From Diphasiastrum complanatum (lineage: Eukaryota; Streptophyta; Lycopodiopsida; Lycopodiales; Lycopodiaceae): a stretch of 64,000 bases of DNA. The position numbers were made by a program, and so were the translations under genes. Within the stretch, counting starts at the first letter, position 1; the number at the start of each line of letters is the position of its first letter. The notes beneath the pieces are model-generated. The model did not search any database, was not told where the DNA came from, and saw only the letters and a program-made list of their open reading frames with translations. This document shows, in pieces, positions 32,830-43,439 of the stretch. Location of the stretch: assembly GCA_029204225.1 (NCBI GenBank), contig CM055103.1:48305958-48369957 (forward strand). Direction: 5' to 3'.

Positions 32830-33873
32830 ATGATAAGGATACTCACATATCTGCTCCTTCTTTTTTATTGTTCAGGGACATTGGTTCTTCGACAATTTGA
32901 GACCTGGTTCCATTAGTGAGAGAGCTAACTTGCAATTAACCAAATTATATCTGACTAACATATTGTAGATGCACCTCTGTTGAGTAATGTAAATCAACTT
33001 TCGATTTTTGTCTCTTTGGATTTGAATACCAAGGTAGAAATGAGCTTCGCCCAGATCGGTCATGTCGAATTTGAAAGATAGCATTGTCTTAGTTTCTTTT
33101 ATCATATTGATAATGTTGTTGAAAAGCAGTGTGTCGTCCACATACAAAGTGATAATAATAAAAGACTGTTGCATTGTCTTGAAGTAAACATTGAAATCTG
33201 AAGAGCTTGGTGTGTAGCCATGATTAATAAGGGAGGTATTGATCATTTGAAACCATGCTCGAGTAGATTGCTTCAAGCCATAGAGTGCTCTATGGAGTTT
33301 ACACACATGATTGTGTTTACCTTCAATAATATAATCTTCGGGTTGCACCATGTAAATGTCTTTTTCAATAACTTTGTTAAGATATGTTGTCTGTACATCC
33401 ATTTGATGTATATCTGATGCAATGGCAAATGATATCAAAAGTCGAATAGAAGAATGCTTAACTACTGGATTGAAAGTCTCAGTGTAATCGATGTCATATA
33501 CATGAGAAAATCCTTTGGAAACAAGTGGGCCTTTTCTTTTGTTGATGTTTCTGTCTGCTTTGTACTTGACTTTGAAAATCCATTTGCAATCAACTACCTT
33601 TCTACTAGCAGGTAATTCGACAATCGTCCATGTCTGGTTCTTGATAAGAGATGGATACTATTTATCCATAGCTTCTCGGAATCGGGTTGACTGAGTGCCT
33701 CTTTGTCGGCTCCTGAACAACGTAGGTTGTAGACTCGTCAATATACCGGATAGCTGGTCTGCTAACTCTTGTCGATCTTCTGGGTGATAGAGAAAATCAA
33801 TCATTTTCATCATGATGTAGTTGCTGAACTGCAACATCATCATCTTCGGATTCGCCATTGATATCTTGTTCAT
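32830..33873 (-). pseudogene. copia E RT and linker
   Basis: Upstream block VVDCKWIFKVKYKADRN (about 33540-33610), then DIHQMDVQTTYLNKVIEKDI, RALYGLKQSTRAWF, the intact catalytic box YVDDTLLFNN and DLGEAHFYLGIQIQRDKNRK. Interrupted by stops near 33438 and 33658 and at about 32870, so not functional. Confidence 0.87.
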
Positions 33874-34647
33874 AGAAAGTAGACGAGCTTGGACTTTTGA
33901 TAGGAATAGTCGACTGAGAAAATTTGAAGCTCAATATGTCGGAAGAGTCGGATGAGTCGGCTATATGGGCTTTGCCTTTTCCTTTGAGGTCGATAAACCG
34001 ATCTTCGATGAAGATGACATCTCGTCTAGTGAATACCTTCAACTCGATAGGATTAAACAACTTGTAAGCTTGGTTTGAAGTAGTGTAGCTGATGAAAATA
34101 CATTTTATACTCTAGAAGTCGAGCTTCTTCCTAAGATCACGAGGAATTTACGCATAATTTGTACATCCAAAAACTTGTAAGTTCGATAAAGAAGGTTTGG
34201 TACCTGTCGAAACTTTGTATGGCGTTTTGGCTAAGAGACCTTTAGGTTTGAAATTCTACATGCTCTCTGAATTGTCAAAACTTGTTGAAAGCCTCCGATT
34301 TCTGCTTAATAAAGTAAACAACTGTTCTTCTAAAAAAATTCATCAATAAAAGTAATGAAATACTTTGCATCTAGCAATGATGGAGTTTGCATAGGTCCAC
34401 ATATATCTGAATGAACAACATCTAACAGACCTTTTGTTGCATGCCTATGAGTTGATCTAAATGGAATCCTAGTCTGCTTTTTAAGGATGCAGCTATGTCA
34501 GACAGGGAGGTTGACTTTGTCAGTTGGATAGTCGAGATCAAGTGCTAGGGATTGTTTGGAAATCTTTGATACAGATGCATAATTCAAGGGTCCTAAGCGA
34601 TGATGCCATAGTAATGATTTGTTGACAAGAACAGAGGGTTTCAAGAT
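33874..34647 (-). pseudogene. copia E integrase and GAG-pre-integrase remnants
   Basis: Scattered across frames: NKSLLWHHRLGPLNYASVSK (about 34600), VVHSDICGPMQTPSLLDAKY (about 34400), LLAKTPYKVSTGTKPSLSNL, VFGCTNYA, and the integrase tail FNPIELKVFTRRDVIFIEDR with an acidic linker. Truncated at 34647 by a perfect inverted repeat. Confidence 0.75.
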
Positions 34648-34680
34648 TGTTCACAGATTCCTGCTAGGAATCTGTGAACA
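34648..34680. repeat. perfect 14-bp inverted repeat at a breakpoint
   Basis: TGTTCACAGATTCC, 5-nt loop TGCTA, GGAATCTGTGAACA. It lies exactly where copia E pre-integrase homology ends and unassigned sequence begins. Confidence 0.85.
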
Positions 34681-35160
34681 TGATTATTTAATGTTCTTCT
34701 TGGTTTCTTGAACTCTGAAAACCGGGTGTTTCTGTCCGTTCCAAGAAGCCGGTTCGTTAAGATCAATCTTCTTAGTATGAACCGTTTCAGGCAGAAATTT
34801 TAGCATTTACTCAGACATGTTTCCCAGCTTATCAATGGGATGATTAAGATTCGTTCACTCCAGCTACATGCATACACATTCACATACGACCAACACTTGT
34901 TCACAAACATATCAGTGTTCTAAACAAGTGAACAAACAACGATTCTTGCTACTAATTAACTCTAGATTTTCAGAAAACAGTAAACCACATAGATTAATCT
35001 ACAGATCAAGAACAAGAAACAAGAAACTAGCTACCTAACAACATACTAGCAATCCAAGAGTCAAGACACCCATTTCTTGATTCTTGGATAACCCAAGAAC
35101 AATCAAGAATTGGATTGTTAGAAGATTTGCAAGATTTGAATCACAATTCCAGCCTATCTA
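34681..35160. other. unassigned, probably retroelement leader
   Basis: No domain recognised. The minus strand shows a short readable stretch (KKIDLNEPASWNGQKHPVF, about 34700-34790) that I cannot assign. Confidence 0.3.
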
Positions 35161-35901
35161 GTTTACTTGGATGCTAAAAACTACTTAAGCAAGAACAAGA
35201 AACTAATTCACAACTACAATCCACACTGCATAAAGAAAGACAACAAGAAATTTACTCTATTCCACATCTACAAACAAGAGAATGCAAAGCATGTTCATAG
35301 GAGATTCACTCAAAAAAATAGCCATGAACAAGGAGCTCCAAGATTGCCAATAACTCGTGGAAGATCTTCTTTATTCAACAAGAGTAATAACAAATACAAG
35401 TAAAAGCTCCCTCACAAGAGAGGGGGGCTTTTAAATAAACAAGAAGGCTACCCATGTGGATCCCAAGTGGCAATTCCACTATTTTAGAAATTCCAAGTTC
35501 GTAAATCATAATGGCCAATGGGCCATAGTGAGGTAGCATTCATCCAGTTGGTAATTCCTGGACATATACTGGCTATAGGATTAGGGCAAGTCTTTAGCTT
35601 CAAGATGAGTGGAACGTTAATTGTCAAAAATCAATCGATGGCCGAAGTCTCCAAAGTGGCCGATGTGGCCGAAGTGGTTGAAGTTACCAAAGTGGCCGAA
35701 GTCGTTGAAGTGGACGAAGTCACGGAAGTGCTTGAAATCTTCGAAGTTTGTCGATGATGTCAATAAACATCAGAGCCACCTGTGAGCCATTTTCGAGTAG
35801 TTCTGCAGATGGTGTAGAAACATGAAGAATTCTAGAGGTCTGGAGAATGAGTTGGATGAGGATTAAAAGTTGATTAGTTGATTAGTAGGAGAATAATCCA
35901 A
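35160..35901 (-). repeat. 5' LTR of copia E
   Basis: Starts (minus) TGTTGGATTATTCTCC at 35901 and shares most of 35480-35901 with the 3' LTR. Has TTTATTTAAAAG (TATA-like, about 35430) and AATAAAG downstream. The internal end near 35160 is approximate. Confidence 0.65.
35636..35752. repeat. GAAGT minisatellite inside the copia E LTR
   Basis: Degenerate 9-12 bp units such as GGCCGAAGT, GTTGAAGT and GGACGAAGT. The corresponding stretch of the other LTR (about 31938-31995) is about half as long. Confidence 0.75.
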
Positions 35902-37728
35902 CAAGATGAACTTGCTAGATTTTCAATAACACGATTGCCATTCCTGATAACCTTGTTTATCAACAAATGCGTAGTCGACATTAACTAACCGAGGACCACA
36001 TAATAATTCTCGTTGATATTGACCCTCGTAGATCGGCACAAATGCTCCCAGAGGCATTGCTGAACGTTTAGTCAATTGGTACTGTAGACATGGCGTGGTT
36101 GATTGATTGCTTAGTCTATCCAAATGCTCATGGTAAGCATGTACTTGAAGACTTTCTTCAACAGTCAATAGTACCGCTTGAGAACAAGGTCTTGACTCTT
36201 GAAGTCTAGCTCTCGCTGGACTGAAGGCCTATTTGGGCTTGGATTCTCTAGATTTGGCCTTTTAAGTACTATTATACCCGGATTTGGTGTTGGTTTGGGG
36301 GTCTGTTGCATCATGGAACCATTAGATTGAGTCTTGCTTATTGAAGGCCAATGATCAACCTTATTCTTTTCCTTATCATTGCACTTCCCATTTGAAGGCT
36401 ACGTGATTGTGCTATTTTGTGGATCTTGTGCTAAACTATCTTCAAGTCGCTTCCTTGGCACAAGTTCCCTTAGAGATTCATCACTAAGAAATGTTTGTAG
36501 TGATTGTGCCAAGAGATTTGGTAAAATCCTCTGGACTTCATCGATTGCCAATGTTTCAACTTCCTCAGTTACCATTGGTTTCATAGACTCTACCAGCTCT
36601 GTCTTCTGTGATGTTCTTGTCCTTTTTCCCATGGGTGTGTCTGTGAACTTTGGGACTTTTCTCGAACTATCCTCCTCTTCACTTGTTTCATAACCTAGTG
36701 GCACTAGGATTTTCTGTTTGTAGTGCATTTGGTTTATAGGTGGATTGGTCAACACATGTGCATATCGATTTACATAAGCCAAATGGCTCTGAGCTATTTG
36801 TGAATTTCACATCAGATAATCTCAACATGGATGACTCCGCATTATACACAATAGTGTTTGAATGTTGATGGATCCCCTCGATGTGGACATTCGGCACGAC
36901 GATGTTTCCCTCCGCATCCATAACACCTTTCCGAGTGTAGTATGTCATCACCTCTCAATTGGTAGACATACATTGGTAACATATGCCCCTTAAGATCTTT
37001 CACAAAATAAACTGGTAGGCTATTATGGTCCTCGTGTGAGTTCGATGACATGCAAGATGATATGACCAATACTTCCACCTTTGCCACTGGTTGTTGAAGA
37101 AACTCATGATTTAGATGGATCCATATGACATCCATCTCCTTGTCAACTTGATTCCGCTTGTGACCTTTGAATCGTTGGATCTTGCCATCGAACTTGCTGC
37201 TCTACATTTTGTCTTTGTAAGAAGTGCGGATTCTTGATTGGACATCTTGTACTTGGATGATTCTCAAAGCAGTATGTACATTGGTCTTTCTCAAAAAACT
37301 TTACTTCGCAGTCTGAGTTTGATCACAGCTGGAACTTGAAGTGCTAGGTTTGTGGTCACTTGTTGCACCTGATTTGCTTGACTCTATTGCACTCCCTGAT
37401 TATTCGTAGCCTTCTGACCTTGTCTGCTCAACTAGCATGAAACTTTCATATTTTTTTGATCCCCATACGATATCTTTATGTTTGGATAGAAGTGATCTAC
37501 CTTCTCCTTCAAAATAAGATTCTCCATAATGACGACATCTTGACAAATTTGTGACAATGAAGTGTAGGATGCGAACTTCTTCATACCAGATTTGATCTTG
37601 TTAAGTAATCCGATATAGTAGTTTTGCATTATGGTCCCTAGGCTCAGTAGATCAGTATCTTTTACCAGATTGAATAGTCATCTAGTGTATTGCTAAATTG
37701 TCTCATCAAGAAACATCTAAATTGAAGC
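35902..37728 (-). pseudogene. gypsy gag region (M), with two CCHC-like knuckles
   Basis: Minus-strand protein in several frames: LVKDTDLLSLGTIMQNYYIG, LLNKIKSGMKKFASYTSLSQ, QDVVIMENLI (gag core, about 37430-37660). Then CTYCFENHPSTRCPIKNP (about 37215-37285), CYGCGGKHRRAECPHRGD (about 36870-36925) and a long acidic/charged tail (GYETSEEEDSSRKVP, 36399-36782). The final block (about 35923-36168) includes LPLGAFVPIYEGQYQREL-like sequence, not recognised. It is joined at 37728/37729 to the truncated H LTR. The knuckles differ from those of gypsy H, so this is another family. Confidence 0.65.
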
Positions 37729-38311
37729 ATCCTAGATTAACACCCAAAGGGTAATAAAATGAGATTGCGGCATATACTAAGAAAATAAGCAGTAATGAAC
37801 ATGCCACAATAAAACCGATGAAAAGGAGGCAAGAGGAGGCCCGAGCACCTTACCTCAAGCTATGCACCTTTCCAAGGGGAACACAAATTAAATAGAATGA
37901 TAATTCTCCAAAATAGAGAGCAAGATGGCTTAATCTCAAAAGTGTTGTTTACAATGCAAATACCTCTCATTTTATGGCAAGGAGGGTCTTCCATAAGTGT
38001 CTACTAACTTATGGGACTAATATGTTTCTAGCCTTTCTAGAACTTCTAACTTAGGATTTAGAACTTCAAATTTCTTAACTTAGGAAAACTTAAGATAAAA
38101 TATTTCTAATCTTAAGTTTCCTAAGTCTAAGTTCTAAATCTAAGTTTAAGCTATTTTATTATTATTTAAGCTTCTACTCATGGACTTACAAAACACATGC
38201 CATGGCTGAAGTTTATTGACAAATACTCATACGTGGTCTTACAAAACACATGCCACGAAGTTTTATTTCTTTCTTTTTATCATTTTCTCTGTGTTAGCAC
38301 AGTTACTAACA
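37729..38311 (-). repeat. truncated 5' LTR of gypsy H
   Basis: On the minus strand begins TGTTAGTAACTGTG (38311) and matches the first 583 bp of the 3' LTR (24819-25401), then stops abruptly at 37729. Flanked at its true end by CATGG (38312-38316), the same duplication as at the other H end in reverse complement. Not preceded by a purine tract, as expected of a 5' LTR. Confidence 0.9.
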
Positions 38312-38664
38312 CATGGGGGCCATGTGAGTCTTACCAAAGACGTTGAGATGAGTGGAAAAATGCAAGATGTTCCAACAAAAGTTTCAATGGGTGGTGCGAA
38401 AGCAAGACACTCAAATCATATTGCACGTGAAAGAAGTGTTGAATGGGAGTACTGGAAGAAAATATGTCAATGCACAATAAATATTGGCTCAGATCCTCGC
38501 ATGGCAAGTACACGTGCTAAGATCTGGCAAGCATTTGATGCCTTGTCACAAACTATCAATAAATCGATTGTGAGAGATGAAGATTTGGATAGATACGCAA
38601 GAGAAGTCAAAACATTTATTCAATTGATGATCGACGCATGGGGAGAAACACACATAACTCATCG
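38312..38664 (+). pseudogene. gene X, C-terminal part
   Basis: From the target duplication: GGHVSLTKDVEMSGKMQDVP, KVSMGGAKARHSNHIARERS, VEWEYWKKICQCTINIGSDP, QAFDALSQTINKSIVRDEDL, DRYAREVKTFIQLMIDAWGE, THITH. Open throughout; the first codon pair CAT GGG is in the frame left by the N-terminal part at 25642 (SDMGLH). It ends at 38664, where copia D integrase sequence begins on the other strand. The Trp/Tyr-rich helix-like composition suggests a globular domain; function unknown. Confidence 0.6.
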
Positions 38665-39346
38665 ATCCTCGATAAAGACTGTGTCTCGACTGTACAAGAT
38701 TTGCTGGGTATCAGGATCATATAGATTGTATGTATTATCAGATGAAGTATATCCAATCAGGATGGTCTTGAGACCTTGGAAGTCCAATTTCTTCTTTGTG
38801 TCTTTCGGGATCTACGTGTAGGCAACACATCTGAACATTCTTAGGTTCTTCACAGAAGGCTTAGAGCCTATCCACACCTCATGGGTGTCTTGTCTGAGAG
38901 GGCCTTGGTCGAACATCTGTTCTGGATGTAAGCTGTAGTGTAGACAGCTTTGGCCCAAATCTCTTGGGCAGCAATGCATGCGCTAGCATACATTTGGCTG
39001 ATTCAACCAGGGTGCGGTTCTTCCTCTCGGCTAAGCCATTAGACTGAGGACTGTAAGGAGTGATGAACTGCAGCTCAATGCCTTGGCTTTGGCAGTACTC
39101 CTTAAACTCAATAGAGATATATTCTCCACCATTGTCTGACTTTAGGACCTTGATTGTCCTTCCAGTCTCCTTTTCTACATGCTCCTTGAAAACTCTGAAG
39201 CAGTTGAAGGCTTCTGATTTCTTCTTTATGAAGTACACCATAGTGCTTTTGAAAAATTCATCAATAAAAGTTATAAAATACTTTGCATCCTTCAGTGAAG
39301 GATTTTTCATCGGCCCACAAATGTCTGAATGTACAATGTCTAACAA
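38665..39346 (-). pseudogene. copia D integrase
   Basis: Catalytic core: LDIVHSDICGPMKNPSLKDA (first Asp), KYFITFIDEFFKSTMVYFIK, VLKSDNGGEYISIEFKEYC (second Asp), TPYSPQSNGLAERKNRTLVE (Glu). After a stop near 38879 the tail continues in another frame (QDTHEVWIGSKPSVKNLRMF, YSRDTVFIEDR). Truncated at 38664/38665 against gene X. Confidence 0.9.
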
Positions 39347-39391
39347 TCCTCTAGCAATATGCTGATGGCTTGATTTAAATGGTTTTCTAGT

Positions 39392-39721
39392 CTATTTACC
39401 AACTAGACAGTCTTGACAGACAGGTAACTCGACTTTATCATGAGGATAGTCGAGGTCAAGAACAATAGATTGTCTAGACATTTGTTGTACAACAGCATGA
39501 TTTAAGTGACCAAGTCTATAATGCCAAAGTAAACTTTTATTTGCTTGAATAGAAGTATTGAGTGCCTGACTAGAGGTAGAAAAGCAATGACTTAATTTAT
39601 ACAAGTGTCCATGCCTCTTTTCGAGTGCTAGGATATTGCTTGTCCTATCAACTACTTTGCACTGATCACATTCGATTTCTACTTTATGTCCTAGATCTGT
39701 GATTTCGCTTATAGAGAGCAA
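39392..39721 (-). pseudogene. copia D GAG-pre-integrase
   Basis: VEIECDQCKVVDRTSNILAL, then ANKSLLWHYRLGHLNHAVVQ and VELPVCQDCLVGK, the H-H-C-C pre-integrase signature. Separated from integrase by a stop near 39390. Confidence 0.88.
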
Positions 39722-39802
39722 ATTCGTAGATAAACTGGGTAAATATAGGACTTTAGAAAATAGCTTAGACTGATCATTTGCAAAGCTTAATCTTATAGTA
39801 CC

Positions 39803-40130
39803 TTAACCTTTAATAGTTTGTGTGCTATTGTCACCAAGGTGAACATATTTATTGGTACTGTAAGGTGTATAGGACTCAAAACATCCAATGAGACTGGTCA
39901 TGTGCTGAGTGGCTCCGAAATCTAGAAACCAAGAATTGTCACCGGATGCTCCTTGATGGCTGGTCAGGAAGGCATCATGATCTGCTTCTTGAAAAGACTG
40001 TGGAGCTTCTGTAGCTATATTTTTCACTTGATTTGATGTCCCTTGCTGTTGTTCTTTTCTTGCAGTATCCGGCAGTCTTGAATTTCGTGGTTGTTTTGCT
40101 TACAGTATCTATAGAACAACTTCTTCTTCA
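39803..40130 (-). pseudogene. copia D protease and zinc-knuckle remnant
   Basis: Protease active site reads SWFLDFGATQHMTSLIGCFE (D-F-G-A instead of D-S-G-A), followed by HLGDNSTQTIKG. Upstream (about 40060-40130), in a broken frame, is FYRYCKQNNHEIQDC, a CCHC knuckle whose first Cys is Tyr. Confidence 0.8.
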
Positions 40131-40837
40131 TCTACAGATTCGATTGTTCTTTGTGTTGTGCTGGTTTCTGGTATTGCTTTGATTACTTTGGGCCTTCGTC
40201 TTCTTCTACTTAATTGTGCTCTTGTTCGTGTATAAAGTGTGAGAGTCAGCTGAGGAACTTGAGGCTTCGTTTCTCCGCGTGTCTTTTTGCAACAAGATTG
40301 TAATGACTCTCAAAAGAGTCAGTTCTAGATGGTTGTGATGATCATCACCCAACTGTCATATTAGCTTGGCAAGCTTGTAAGCAGTTGCATCACTACATCT
40401 TGATCGTCTATGACAGATCCGACAACGGCCATTTGCTTCAACAGGTTCTTGATTTGGTTGATGTGATTCTACAGGGAATCACCATTCGCTACCTTAAGGG
40501 AGTAGAATTTCTTCCTGAGATATAGCTTGGAAGCTATATCTCGCACTTCGTATAGTGTACTCAAGATGTCTTAGACTTCTTTCGATGTCTGAGCCTCGGA
40601 TACATGGCCGATCTGAGTATCCAAAATGTTGAGGATGATCAGTGCAAAAGCTTTGCCATCCTTCAGCTTCCATTTGGCGATTGTTGCGTCGTCTGCTTTG
40701 AGTTTTCCTTCTACACCTGTAACAACGTCATACAATTCTTTAGCCATTAGTACAGTTTTAATCTTAAATTTCCACAGATGGTAATTGGCTCCATCAGGTT
40801 TGTCCATGATAGGACTGGCTTTCCCTTGAGAATCCAT
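40131..40837 (-). pseudogene. copia D gag
   Basis: ATG at 40835-40837: MDSQGKASPIMDKPDGANYH, LWKFKIKTVLMAKELYDVVT, KWKLKDGKAFALIILNILDT. This is the Retrotran_gag_2 N-terminal region of Tork-like copia gag. The rest of gag to 40131 is decayed by stops. Confidence 0.85.
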
Positions 40838-40979
40838 GTGGAAGATTAATCTAGGTGATAGGAAAAACTATCAGTGACCTAAGTATGAGAATTTGGTACT
40901 CAATTATGGAACAAAAATAGAATTACTCTATCAGCTGGTAGAGTCTTGTACTGTGGAAACTTATCAGGCGACAAAAATA

Positions 40980-40990
40980 GCTCTGATACC
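40980..40990 (-). other. primer-binding site of copia D
   Basis: Minus strand GGTATCAGAGC one base after the LTR end ...CCAACA; initiator tRNA-Met type. Confidence 0.85.
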
Positions 40991-40991
40991 T

Positions 40992-41650
40992 TGTTGGAGA
41001 AAGAGGGTGTATGAGAGAGAGAAACAAAAATAGCTCTAAAGGAAACAAATACAAAAAGAAGCGACCTCAAAATTTGAAAAAGAAACGAACTCGAACGGAC
41101 AGTGTTCGTGCATGCTTACTCTTTTCCTAAGCATGACTACGCCTATCAGACACGAACAGAACGTTAGTGTTATAGAAATCACGGTTGATCTGATTATGCA
41201 GCCAAACATTAAATAACAAAACATCAGAAAAATCATTTGTCGCGAACATCTAGACAAATTATTTGTCGCAAATGATTTACGAAGAGCTAGACTAAGCTCG
41301 ACTGATAATCAATCGCGAAAGACAAGACTAAATATTAGTCACGAACATCTCGACTCATAATAATTCGCTAAGAACAGACTACCAGATTAAGCAATAAGAG
41401 AATCAGACAGAATGTAGAAAAGCATAGCAATATTGACACAAATCTGAACGTAGGACAAATAGAGCTGTTATCAGATTAAGTATAGAAAAATATACAGGTC
41501 AATAATTCTGGTGAGCACAAGACAATAGCGGACGAAACCATGTGCTACACAAAGCTAATCCAATCTGTTGAAGGAATAAACCTATTACTGATAATACAAA
41601 GGATTGATGCGTGAAAGCATCTACTTCGTCTATCTTTGATAAGCTTCTGA
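40992..41650 (-). repeat. 5' LTR of copia D (outer end uncertain)
   Basis: Inner end ...CTCCAACA (40992) is secure from the adjacent primer-binding site. The outer end could not be fixed; about 41650 is a guess from change of composition. No gene is recognised from 41650 to 42200. Confidence 0.55.
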
Positions 41651-42199
41651 TGCTATTATGCTTGTTGCTTGTTTCTCTTACATCCGTGTTTTTGAATACA
41701 CAGATGGTATTCAATATATACATATTTTTACAGGTGTGCAGATGAAAAAAGTACAAAGTGGATGTGTTGTCTATGGGAGATCGTGGGTGGCTCCTGTCGT
41801 TATCAAATATGTTTGCACAGTTGCATGGGATGAGCGTGAGAAGGCCGCGACGTCAGCCTTTGCTGAAATGAACATTGGTGAAGATGCAAAAAATGCGACA
41901 CTATGACAAATGCCTTAGGATTTGATTTATAGGGTGCCTTCGCTTTATATTAGGGCACCTTTGGCATTTTGTAGGGCAGTGTCACCTTTTTTGTTTGTCA
42001 CAAGTCACGTGTAAAAACACAGTGTCGCATTTTTCACCTTTTTCGCCTGTGTAAATTTACTTGTATTTATGCAGACAACTACGTTTTTTGCCTGTCTCAT
42101 TTTACATGTAAATATGCAGATTGTGCGACAACATGAGTAAAAATGCAGCATGAATGGAGGCAGATTAAAATAGGATTTAGGAGAGTAGAGGAGATGAAT

Positions 42200-42460
42200 C
42201 CAACACATCAAATGATACAAGGGATGAATGTGCTGGAGTAAATACCACCTAAATTTTCTCTCTCTTTCACATGGAGTGTGAGCCACAGAGACTCAGCCTT
42301 TCCTCTTGAAAATCTCCTTGGAACCATTAGTTGAAAAGTCTCCTCCTCAAGCCTCGGCCACTTCCATCATACCTTTGGATTGTTGGTAGATATAAAGATC
42401 CTATCATCATCCTCTTGATTGAGATAAAATTATTCTTAATCATTGCATACAAAGGAATGT
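42200..42460 (-). pseudogene. copia N integrase-RT linker remnant
   Basis: Minus strand shows EEETFQLMVPRRFSRGKAES and LTLHVKEREN, corresponding to the PRRSTR..E..RLTY linker in A1 and J. RT does not follow. Confidence 0.5.
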
Positions 42461-42740
42461 AGACAAAACATATGAATCTCAAGATCCCAAATTATCAACT
42501 TTTGACATCTTCCTATCAAACACCATTGATAAGAGATACATCCAATGGAAGTCATACAATGAAGGAGACACATATGAAAGCACCATCTTTGCTTCAATTT
42601 GATGAAACATGATCATCCAAATGTAAAAGTTGAAAATTTTGTGAGAAGTAGTAGAACACCTTGGCAATGCTCTTCCATGTTCTTTGCCAAAGCATAACCT
42701 TCATAAGCATTACCATCATGAGACTTGGATTGAAACAATC

Positions 42741-43337
42741 TTATCTTCTCCTCCTTGAGCATGGAAAGCATGGTTGATTGAGATGATCCAAGCTCTTCTT
42801 GACCATTCTTCCAAAAAGGTTATCTTCTTCACTATAATCCAACTTAAAAAGCTTTCCACATCTAGTCCCTCTTCCTACCACCTCATCATCCCTCTTAATC
42901 AAGCAAGCATCCACTCCAAAATCAACTTGAAATCCATCATCAAGCATTTGACCAACACTAATGAGATTCATGGTGAGATTAGGCACAAAAAGCACATCAT
43001 CTAACTTAACTATTATCATGGACCCAACACCAATTGGTACAGTACCACTTCCTTCTGTCTTGCATTTACTATCATTAGAAATGGAGATGAATTTTCTAGA
43101 ATCTTTGTAAGATGCAAGATGAGTGAAAGATTTCATTGAACTAGTCATATGACAACTAGATCCACTATCTATCCACCATGGATTTTCACCTTCAAATATA
43201 GAAGAAGAGTACATTGACATCATGAAAGATTCTTCCTTGTCACTCTCCTCTACCTCACCTCCACCCTCTCTAGTAAGCTTTCTTGAAGAGCTTTTTCTTC
43301 TTGAAACAATTAGAAGCAAAGTGTCACTTATTACCAT
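42741..43337 (-). pseudogene. copia N protease region
   Basis: Acidic leader (EGGGEVEESDKEES), protease active site NPWWIDSGSSCHMTSSMKSF (intact D-S-G), KFISISNDSKCKTEGSGTVP, LDDVLFVPNLTMNLISVGQM and pre-integrase start RDDEVVGRGTRCGKLFKLDY. Open for 198 codons. Sequence between 42460 and 42740 that should hold integrase is not recognisable. Confidence 0.87.
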
Positions 43338-43439
43338 AAGGAAGGCACTTCATTTTGGAATTTCTACTTGTTGAGTGAAGGAAAATCCATTTGCCAATGA
43401 TCTGAACATTCCCAAGGTCCTTCACTATTCAGCCAAGTA

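Larger units (their letters stand above)
31456..35901 (-). mobile_element. Ty1/copia element E, decayed, gag and protease missing
   Basis: Minus-strand order: LTR (35901 downward), unassigned sequence, GAG-pre-integrase and integrase remnants (34647-34061), linker, RT, RNaseH, polypurine tract, 3' LTR. The family is close to copia D (38665-41650): both have NKSLLWH(H/Y)RLG and VHSDICGPM. Confidence 0.8.
38665..41650 (-). mobile_element. Ty1/copia element D (5' part; RT, RNaseH and 3' LTR missing)
   Basis: Minus-strand order: LTR (from about 41650 to 40992), primer-binding site, gag, zinc-knuckle remnant, protease, GAG-pre-integrase, integrase, then breakpoint at 38665. Confidence 0.85.

Noticed and set aside
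35902-37728. Considered the minus gypsy gag M as the missing gag of element H
   Set aside because: It has its own pair of zinc knuckles unlike those at 13.06-13.19 kb, so it would duplicate that part of gag; treated as another family.
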